A DNA stretch of 64,000 bases from Polynucleobacter tropicus (GTDB lineage Bacteria > Pseudomonadota > Gammaproteobacteria > Burkholderiales > Burkholderiaceae), in assembly GCF_013307225.1 (NCBI RefSeq), contig NZ_CP028942.1, forward strand, positions 1,364,001-1,428,000, in the 5' to 3' direction. Made by a program: the position numbers and the translations under genes. The notes beneath the pieces were generated by a model. That model worked only from the letters and a program-made list of their open reading frames with translations. It was not told where the DNA came from and did no database searches. Of the stretch, positions 52,569-58,782 are shown piece by piece; within the stretch, counting starts at the first letter, position 1; each line of letters begins with the position of its first letter.

Positions 52569-54040
52569 AGCAGAGGTGAAGCTAGATGCGCGGCGTTCTC
52601 TAGGTAATGATGCCAGCGAGGACGCTTTGCCCAAACCTTAGGATCCACAAAATCGGATTGCTGCAAATAAGTTTCAATTAACTTTTCAAGCTTGGCGCAG
52701 AATGCATCGTTATAGACAATCAGGCTAATCTCGAAATTTAAACGAAGACTGCGTTGATCAAAGTTCACTGACCCAAAGATTGCAATGCGCTTATCGATCA
52801 GCAAACTCTTGGTATGAAGTAATCCCCCATGAAACTCTGCGATTTGGACGCCAGCACTCATTAGGTCAGAATAGAAGCTCTTGCTGCTCCAGGCTACAAG
52901 TGTGGAGTCATTCAGTTTTGGAACAATCAGAGTGACCTTAACCCCCCTACCTGCCGCTGCCATTAAGGCCTGGATCAATCCGTCATCCGGACCAAAATAA
53001 GGCGTGGTGATGGTGAGCTCCTGGCGAGCATCCATAATTGCCGAGAGTAGAACTTGATACAAAACATCATCTCGATATACTGGTCCAGATGAGAATTCTT
53101 GCGCCAATGCCGCGCCTTCATGCGGAGATGCTGGTGGCTCACGATCATTGAAATGCTTGATTCGAGGGTTATCAACACTCCAGTCAAAAGCAAATGTGAG
53201 TTCAAATTGGGACGCCACAGGGCCCTCAATGCGAACCATGGCATCAACCCACTCTCCAACACCGGAGTCCTGCTTAAATGTACGTGGATCAACCATATTC
53301 ATACTGCCAGTCCACACTACAGCGCCATCAATAACAAATATCTTTCGATGCAGACGCAAATCCGCGCGCCGAAACTGAAAACGGCCAAACTGAATTGGTA
53401 AGGCTTCCGTTACCTGAATACCAGCGGCGCGGAAACGCTCGGGCCATTGTGACTTAAACCAATCTTTACTACCCAAGGAGTCCAGTAATACTCGGCACGC
53501 AACACCACGCTTAGCGGCAGCAATTAATGCCTCACCCACTTTATCGGCATCGCCACCCAAAGCCCAGATATAGAACTCCAAATGCAAACTCTTTTTAGCT
53601 AGATCAATCTCATGAATAAATAATTGCAATATCTTTAGAGATTCTGTGTGCAACTCGATCTTATTTCCGGCGACTACAGGCGATCCATTACGGGATTCTG
53701 CAAGCAAACTTAATGCCTGACCTTCCAATGGCAGCTTCTTGCGATCTGCCAAGTATTGTTGGCGCATTTCTTGAGTAATCTTTTCATACTCATGATTCAT
53801 GCGAACAATCTTTCTAGTTAGCTTACGTCCAACTGGACGCTCACCGATCAAAATGTATAAAGATATACCGATAAGAGGCACTAGGATCACAATGAGGAAC
53901 CAAGCAAATGCTACTCCCACAGGTCTTCTAGCTGAGATGAGATAAAGACCAAATAAAAAAACGATGCTGGCATGCAGGATTGGGATCCAGATTAATGAAA
54001 ACCCAAAAACTGATCCGAAGATATAAGACAGTATGTTCAT
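52565..54040 (-). CDS. cls: Cardiolipin synthase
   Basis: A 491-residue phospholipase D-superfamily enzyme. Two N-terminal helices (FGFSLIWIPILHASIVFLFGLYL, then VGVAFAWFLIVILVPLIGISLYIL) precede two HKD motifs: HRKIFVIDGAVVWTGSMN near residue 230 and HTKSLLIDKRIAIFGSVNFDQRS near residue 420. It joins phosphatidylglycerol units at the inner membrane. Its ATG overlaps the stop of the upstream EEP-nuclease gene by 4 bases, an operon arrangement also seen as ybhP-clsB in enterics. Confidence 0.92.
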   Translation of the reverse strand: MNILSYIFGSVFGFSLIWIPILHASIVFLFGLYLISARRPVGVAFAWFLIVILVPLIGISLYILIGERPVGRKLTRKIVRMNHEYEKITQEMRQQYLADRKKLPLEGQALSLLAESRNGSPVVAGNKIELHTESLKILQLFIHEIDLAKKSLHLEFYIWALGGDADKVGEALIAAAKRGVACRVLLDSLGSKDWFKSQWPERFRAAGIQVTEALPIQFGRFQFRRADLRLHRKIFVIDGAVVWTGSMNMVDPRTFKQDSGVGEWVDAMVRIEGPVASQFELTFAFDWSVDNPRIKHFNDREPPASPHEGAALAQEFSSGPVYRDDVLYQVLLSAIMDARQELTITTPYFGPDDGLIQALMAAAGRGVKVTLIVPKLNDSTLVAWSSKSFYSDLMSAGVQIAEFHGGLLHTKSLLIDKRIAIFGSVNFDQRSLRLNFEISLIVYNDAFCAKLEKLIETYLQQSDFVDPKVWAKRPRWHHYLENAAHLASPLL

Positions 54041-54789
54041 TCCAATTCCAATTCAGCAGCAATACCTAGATGATCCGACAACTTTAACCATTCATGCAAA
54101 ATTTCTACTGAATGAATTTTAAGTCCACGCACATAAATACGATCCATGGGCAAAATTGGCTTCACGCTGGGAAATGTTCTGGCAGGAGCGCCAGTAAGAA
54201 CCTCAAAAACCTCATTAAACCCAGCGTCCCGCATTGGGGAGCCCACCCGATTGCGCCAATCATTGAAGTCACCAGCAACAATCGTCGGAGCGCCCCCAGT
54301 TAATTCTTCGATGTAACGAATGATTTCTCCAACCTGGCGCTCCCTACCTCGCTCGAACAAGGCCAAATGAACACAAAAGCAATGAATAGCTGGAGCAAGC
54401 CCATCAAATTGGATCATGCTGTGTAGCAAGCCACGCTTTTCAAAACGATATGCGGAAATATCGTAATTATTTCCCTTGAATAAAGGTCGCTTAGAAAGAA
54501 TCGCGTTTCCATGATGACCATCTGGATACTCAACATTTTTTCCGTAATGCCAATCATGCCAAAAATCTTCAGACAAAAAATCAGTTAACTCTGTTATTGG
54601 CCACTGACCAAAACGACGAATGCGCCCACGATGTTCTTGCTGCAATTCTTGCAAGAACAAAATGTCTGGATGATGACTACGCATTTTTTGGCGCAATTGA
54701 TAAATAGTTGAATGACGATGCAAGGGAGATAACCCCTTGTGAACATTCATACTCATTACTGTAAAGCGGGTGGTTTGTATTTGAGTCAC
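54037..54789 (-). CDS. Endonuclease/exonuclease/phosphatase (EEP) family protein
   Basis: A 250-residue EEP-fold hydrolase. The metal-dependent active site motifs are FTVMSMNVHKG (Asn), PDILFLQELQQEHRG (Glu), AILSKRPLF, IVAGDFNDW (Asp, Asn) and KLSDHLGIAAELEL (Asp-His). No signal peptide. The partner YbhP of enterics has unknown substrate; coupling to cardiolipin synthase suggests a phosphodiester in phospholipid metabolism. It overlaps cls by 4 bases and follows a small iron-sulfur protein gene by 5 bases. Confidence 0.88.
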   Translation of the reverse strand: MTQIQTTRFTVMSMNVHKGLSPLHRHSTIYQLRQKMRSHHPDILFLQELQQEHRGRIRRFGQWPITELTDFLSEDFWHDWHYGKNVEYPDGHHGNAILSKRPLFKGNNYDISAYRFEKRGLLHSMIQFDGLAPAIHCFCVHLALFERGRERQVGEIIRYIEELTGGAPTIVAGDFNDWRNRVGSPMRDAGFNEVFEVLTGAPARTFPSVKPILPMDRIYVRGLKIHSVEILHEWLKLSDHLGIAAELELE

Positions 54790-54794
54790 TAAGA

Positions 54795-54989
54795 CTATCC
54801 CGCAGCGTTTTGGCGTCGAATCCGCGCCATATAAATTTCACTTTCAACCAAGTCCTGACATTGCATGCACTTATTGCAAATCGAGGCTTGCTCCCTCAGC
54901 TCATCTATTGAGCTAATTGGGTTGGCGTCTAAATACTCACGCAAATCAATATCAAACACCTCATTACAGAGGCAAACTATTTCAGCCAT
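54795..54989 (-). CDS. BFD-like [2Fe-2S]-binding small protein
   Basis: A 64-residue protein with Cys at VCLCNEVF and at ICNKCMQC, close to the BFD-like pattern of C-x-C followed by C-x2-C about 33 residues later, which holds a [2Fe-2S] cluster in bacterioferritin-associated ferredoxins. An extra C-x2-C appears in CNKCMQC. Linker helices (IDELREQASICNKC) fit the family. It is the first gene of a run with EEP nuclease and cls, 5 bases from the next. The function is inferred from the motif only. Confidence 0.75.
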   Translation of the reverse strand: MAEIVCLCNEVFDIDLREYLDANPISSIDELREQASICNKCMQCQDLVESEIYMARIRRQNAAG

Positions 54990-55056
54990 AAGTTAAAAAT
55001 AAGGGAAATCGATCTCATTTCAGTCATTTTGCCATTGCCTTGATAGAATCAAGCGC

Positions 55057-55752
55057 ATGTTGACTGCCTTTCGCGATGCCTTTGCCCTGCTTGCACACCT
55101 AGATAGTGGCGTACTGGGTATCGTTCTGGTGTCTCTGCAGGTTAGCTTAACCGCCCTCCTGTTTGGCACCCTTCTTGGGGTCCCCATTGGCGCATTACTG
55201 GCTACCGAAGAATTCCAGGGTAAAAAAACAATTATTGTGACCCTCAACACCTTGATGGGGGTTCCCACCGTCATTGTTGGGGTCATTGTTTATCTGTTGC
55301 TATCCCGCTCTGGACCCTTAGGGGCTTGGGGATGGCTTTTTACTGCGAAGGGCATGACACTTGCCCAGACCCTCCTAACTACCCCATTAATTGCAGCCCT
55401 CAGCAGGCAAATCCTGGAAGACTCATGGAAGATTCATCGAGACTCTTTTTTAAGCCTTCGCTTACCCCCCTTTGCTCGCTACAAATGGCTTATTTGGGAC
55501 TGCCGCTTCTCACTAACGATCGCGATTTTGGCCGGCCTTGCCAGGGCCATTTCCGAAGTTGGAGCAGTCATGATTGTGGGCGGCAATATTGATCACTCAA
55601 CCAGAACCATGACCACTGCAATTGCCCTGGAAACGAGTAAGGGTGACTTGCCCCTAGCTTTAGCTTTGGGAATCATTCTGTTAACTATTGTTCTCCTAGC
55701 AAATTTATTTACTTTTGCTGTGCGACAAATTGTGGAGCGTCGCTATGGTTAA
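55057..55752 (+). CDS. tupB: Tungstate ABC transporter permease TupB
   Basis: A 231-residue inner-membrane permease with five or six helices. SLQVSLTALLFGTLLGVPIGALLATEEF, NTLMGVPTVIVGVIVYLLLSRSGPLG, and the EAA-type loop with LAGLARAISEVGAVMIVGGNIDHSTRTMTTAIALETSKGD are typical of TupB/ModB-type oxyanion permeases. It overlaps tupC by 8 bases. The matching TupA receptor is 42 kb away in the window, and the formate dehydrogenase operon lies just downstream in convergent orientation. Confidence 0.9.
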   Translation: MLTAFRDAFALLAHLDSGVLGIVLVSLQVSLTALLFGTLLGVPIGALLATEEFQGKKTIIVTLNTLMGVPTVIVGVIVYLLLSRSGPLGAWGWLFTAKGMTLAQTLLTTPLIAALSRQILEDSWKIHRDSFLSLRLPPFARYKWLIWDCRFSLTIAILAGLARAISEVGAVMIVGGNIDHSTRTMTTAIALETSKGDLPLALALGIILLTIVLLANLFTFAVRQIVERRYG

Positions 55753-56452
55753 TATCAATGAACAATTTGAACGATTCATCGAACTCAACGATATTACCGT
55801 TGCAAGGGATGGTCGAATAATTTTGAATATCCCTCATGCCCTGATTCCAGCGGATCGAATTACTGCCTGCATTGGCCCTAATGGCGCTGGCAAAACTACC
55901 CTACTTAAAGTGCTGGCTGGGTTGATACAGCCTGATACAGGCTCCATTCAATTTTCATTTGGCGGCAAAACTGCTTTAGTACTTCATCACACCCCAATGA
56001 TCAAAGCATCAGTACGCGCCAATTTAGGCTTAGTTAGAGATGTTGATGCCTCCATTACCGATCAAGAGATTGATATTGCATTAAAGCAAGTGGGGCTTGA
56101 TAAATTAGCGCAAAACCCCGCCCACAAGCTCTCAGCAGGCGAACGTCAGAAGCTCTGCCTTGCTAGAGCCATATTACAAAAACCAAATCTGGTTCTACTG
56201 GATGAGCCTACAGCCAACCTAGACCCCAACACCACTGAACAAGTAGAAGAAATGATTCGACAATTTAATCGGAACGGTGCCGATCTTCTTTTCTCCTCCC
56301 ATCAGCTTGCTCAGGTACAAAGACTAGCCAAATACATACTATTTATTGATCAAGGAGAGATAAAAGAAAAGGGACCCGTAGGCCCCTTCTTTTTAAATCC
56401 GCAAACTACAGCAGCAAAACGCTACCTACATCAAGAACTTATTACCGAGTAA
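55745..56452 (+). CDS. tupC: Tungstate ABC transporter ATPase TupC
   Basis: A 235-residue ABC ATPase. Walker A is CIGPNGAGKTTLLKVLAG, the signature is LSAGERQKLCLARAIL, Walker B is LVLLDEPTANLDP, and the H-loop is FSSHQLAQV. There is no Mop domain, as expected for TupC and unlike ModC. I choose the ATG at 55745, which overlaps the tupB stop by 8 bases in ATGGTTAA; the longer frame starts inside tupB. The gene's 3' end carries a hairpin and T tract at 56369-56394. The small secreted protein of the FDH operon converges 11 bases beyond its stop. Confidence 0.9.
   Translation: MVNINEQFERFIELNDITVARDGRIILNIPHALIPADRITACIGPNGAGKTTLLKVLAGLIQPDTGSIQFSFGGKTALVLHHTPMIKASVRANLGLVRDVDASITDQEIDIALKQVGLDKLAQNPAHKLSAGERQKLCLARAILQKPNLVLLDEPTANLDPNTTEQVEEMIRQFNRNGADLLFSSHQLAQVQRLAKYILFIDQGEIKEKGPVGPFFLNPQTTAAKRYLHQELITE
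56369..56394 (+). terminator. Possible intrinsic terminator inside the tupC 3' end
   Basis: The sequence pairs AAGGGACC with GGCCCCTT (one mismatch) around CGTA and then runs CTTTTT. It lies about 60 bases before the tupC stop. The hairpin is modest and may be incidental. Confidence 0.35.
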
Positions 56453-56463
56453 TTTCCAAGCAA

Positions 56464-56745
56464 TTATTTTGCGGCTGGCGCTGGAGCAGGAGCTGCAGCT
56501 ACAGGCGCAACAAATGGTGGTGGCGCAACACAAGCAGCTGGCGCAGGAGTTCCGGCAACCCTGAATTTATCAGCCACTCGATTTTGCGCTTGGCACAATT
56601 GATAAGCGGCAACCTTATCCCCATAAGCAGCTTTTGCCTTTGTTAAAGCCGCTGCTTCTGCTTGCTCGGGGGTTAATGGAGGCAATGCCGCTAAAGCAGC
56701 CGCACTAGTTAGCGTGCTGAATGTAAAAGCAATGATTTTTTTCAT
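56464..56745 (-). CDS. Small secreted Ala/Pro-rich protein of the formate dehydrogenase operon
   Basis: A 93-residue exported protein. The signal peptide MKKIIAFTFSTLTSAAALAA is followed by a helical Ala/Glu/Lys-rich part (LTPEQAEAAALTKAKAAYGDKVAAYQLCQAQNRVADKF) with two Cys overall and a Pro/Ala tail (PPFVAPVAAAPAPAPAAK). No family is recognised. It is the last gene of the minus-strand formate dehydrogenase operon, 10 bases after the gamma subunit. A periplasmic scaffold or accessory role is speculative. Confidence 0.78.
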   Translation of the reverse strand: MKKIIAFTFSTLTSAAALAALPPLTPEQAEAAALTKAKAAYGDKVAAYQLCQAQNRVADKFRVAGTPAPAACVAPPPFVAPVAAAPAPAPAAK

Positions 56746-56755
56746 GGCTTTGTCC

Positions 56756-57811
56756 TTACTTATTTACTTTGTTGTACCAGAGCTCATGGTGCTCTTTAGC
56801 CCAAGTAGCATCCACGTAGCCAGTTTTCATGCCATCGATTGAGCCTTGCGAACCGATAGTGCCAATATAAATATGGCCCATTGCCATTGCGGTCATCAAA
56901 ATCGCAGAGCTACTATGAATGACATTGGCAATTTGCATCGTGCCACGCAGGTACTGCATATCCATAAATGGAACGATCATATCGAGCACGAAGCCAGAAC
57001 CAGAAATTACCAAGCCGAGGAATGTCATGCCAAACCAGAACCAGAACTTCTCACCAAAATTAAAGAATCCCGCTGGAATATGTTTGCCAGTAAAGATCCC
57101 GCCAAAACCCATAATCCACTCCATATCACCCTTGCCAAATAAATTTTTATGAGCAAAGAGAAGGAAGAAAATAACGATACAGATCGTAAACAATGGGCCG
57201 GTAAAGTTATGGATATTTTTGCAAACCATCAAGAAAGATCCATACGCTGCCCCACCCATCAGCGGCATCGCAAAGTATTTTCCATAAAGAATCATTAAAC
57301 CCGTAAACGCCAGAGCTAGAAAGCTAAAAGCCATCAACCAATGGACCAAGCGATCAAATGCGCTAAACCGCTTGATCTTTGTGCCTGACATTGGTTCATG
57401 CAACTTCATTGGGCCTTTTAAGGTATAGGTTGCGATGATGCCAAAAAAGGCAATAGCCAATAACCAACCGCCATAAACGGTAATAACGCCGTTACGAATC
57501 ACGCGCCACTCTTGGCCAGCACGCTGAATCAACACACCAGCTTGCTTATCAGGAATGCTGACGTAGTTTTGCGGATCGCTATTAGGCGCAGTGAAGATTG
57601 AAGGGTTCGCAGGCTGAGACTGAGCCTGTGTTCCACTAGCAAGCGCATTAGGATTTGCGGGCACTGATGACGGTGGAATATCTACACCACTTGGTGAAGG
57701 CAATGGCGCCATTGGCGCACGTTCCGCAAAAGTCATGCCACTAACTAGCGTGAGTGATAAACCTAAAGTCACCACCAAAGTGCCTAGTACTTTAGAAAAT
57801 GATCGTTTCAT
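56756..57811 (-). CDS. fdhC: Formate dehydrogenase cytochrome b556 (gamma) subunit
   Basis: A 351-residue di-haem membrane subunit that passes electrons from the formate dehydrogenase beta subunit to quinone. An N-terminal signal-like segment and a Pro/Ser-rich periplasmic stretch of about 80 residues precede four helices. Haem-ligand His are in RLVHWLMAFSFLALAFTGLMIL, NIHNFTGPLFTI, NVIHSSSAILMTAMAMGHIY. The FdnI-type end is IDGMKTGYVDATWAKEHHELWY. The ATG at 57811 has AAGGA 7 bases upstream; the longer frame overlaps the preceding gene. Confidence 0.9.
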   Translation of the reverse strand: MKRSFSKVLGTLVVTLGLSLTLVSGMTFAERAPMAPLPSPSGVDIPPSSVPANPNALASGTQAQSQPANPSIFTAPNSDPQNYVSIPDKQAGVLIQRAGQEWRVIRNGVITVYGGWLLAIAFFGIIATYTLKGPMKLHEPMSGTKIKRFSAFDRLVHWLMAFSFLALAFTGLMILYGKYFAMPLMGGAAYGSFLMVCKNIHNFTGPLFTICIVIFFLLFAHKNLFGKGDMEWIMGFGGIFTGKHIPAGFFNFGEKFWFWFGMTFLGLVISGSGFVLDMIVPFMDMQYLRGTMQIANVIHSSSAILMTAMAMGHIYIGTIGSQGSIDGMKTGYVDATWAKEHHELWYNKVNK

Positions 57812-57866
57812 AAAAATGTCCTTGAACGTTATCGACGTTATCGTTTTATTTATTGTTTTTAGATGA

Positions 57867-58100
57867 TCACTTAATACGACTGTATTCGTTTTGACCTTGG
57901 TTGCGCTTGTCAATCGACTCAGTCCAACTAGCTTGATTGCCAGGCGTCCAGCCTTTTGTCATGAAGCCATTATTGGCACCCATGTAAGGAGCAACATCAG
58001 GACGCTTAGCAGCCTTAGCGGCAATCTCAGGAGGCTCAGAGCATGCAGTCAATAATCCAGCAACAATGCTAAGGCCGAGAATCTTAAAATGTGATTTCAT
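57867..58100 (-). CDS. Small lipoprotein in the formate dehydrogenase operon
   Basis: A 77-residue protein with a lipobox signal (GLSIVAGLLTAC, Cys about residue 20), then EPPEIAAKAAKRPDVAPYMGANNGFMTKGWTPGNQASWTESI, and a charged end. Its start overlaps the stop of the beta subunit by one base and it precedes the gamma subunit by 55 bases, so it is surely translated with the enzyme. The family is not characterised as far as I can tell; a role in assembling or tethering the periplasmic complex is inferred from position. Confidence 0.82.
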   Translation of the reverse strand: MKSHFKILGLSIVAGLLTACSEPPEIAAKAAKRPDVAPYMGANNGFMTKGWTPGNQASWTESIDKRNQGQNEYSRIK

Positions 58101-58756
58101 TATTTAGCCCCCGGAATTTTTGCAGCAGGTGTTGGAGTTGGCGCTGGTGAATCAGGGCCACCGTAAGCAGTTGTCCAACCAAATGCCTTGGAACCAGGAT
58201 ACTTGCCATTTTTCTCACGAGTTTTAACGCGATTATTGAAAATATCGGTAATCACATCACTATCGCCACCGATCAATGCCTTGGTAGAACACATTTCGGC
58301 ACACAATGGCAACTTACCTTCTGCCAAACGGTTGCGACCATACTTCTCAAACTCAGCGACACTGCCATTCTCCTCTGGACCACCACTGCAGAATGTGCAC
58401 TTGTCCATCTTACTACGTGAACCAAAGGCGCCTTTACTCAAGAACTGAGGCGCTCCAAATGGGCAGGCAAATGAGCAGTAGCCATAGCCGATACAAATAT
58501 CTTTGTCATGAAGGACCACGCCTTCATCAGTGCGATAGAAACAATCCACTGGACAAACCGCCATACAAGGCGCATCAGTACAGTGCATACAAGCAACTGA
58601 TACAGATTTCTCCTGACCGATAATGCCGTCGTTTACCGTTACGACACGACGACGATTCACGCCCCAAGGCACTTCATTGTCGTTCTTACAAGCAGTGACA
58701 CAGCCGTTGCATTCAATACAACGCTCCGTATCGCAGATAAATTTCATTCTTGCCAT
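58100..58756 (-). CDS. fdhB: Formate dehydrogenase iron-sulfur (beta) subunit
   Basis: A 218-residue electron-transfer subunit with four [4Fe-4S] regions: C13-C16-C19-C23 (CIECNGCVTAC), C56-C59-C64-C68 (CMHCTDAPCMAVC), C88-Y91-C94-C98 (CIGYGYCSFAC) and two C-terminal pairs (KCTFC, CAEMC). The expected Cys in the third motif is Tyr91 (TAT codon), so this region has three Cys. The C-terminus ends in a Pro-rich segment without a membrane helix, unlike FdnH, so attachment is through the gamma subunit. It follows the alpha subunit by 26 bases. Confidence 0.9.
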   Translation of the reverse strand: MARMKFICDTERCIECNGCVTACKNDNEVPWGVNRRRVVTVNDGIIGQEKSVSVACMHCTDAPCMAVCPVDCFYRTDEGVVLHDKDICIGYGYCSFACPFGAPQFLSKGAFGSRSKMDKCTFCSGGPEENGSVAEFEKYGRNRLAEGKLPLCAEMCSTKALIGGDSDVITDIFNNRVKTREKNGKYPGSKAFGWTTAYGGPDSPAPTPTPAAKIPGAK

Positions 58757-58782
58757 TGTGTTCTCCTGACTCTATCTTTTAC

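Noticed and set aside
55020..55286. Open frame opposite the start of tupB
   Set aside because: It is a frame shadow rich in Arg/Thr with no ribosome site and no family features, while tupB on the other strand is clear.
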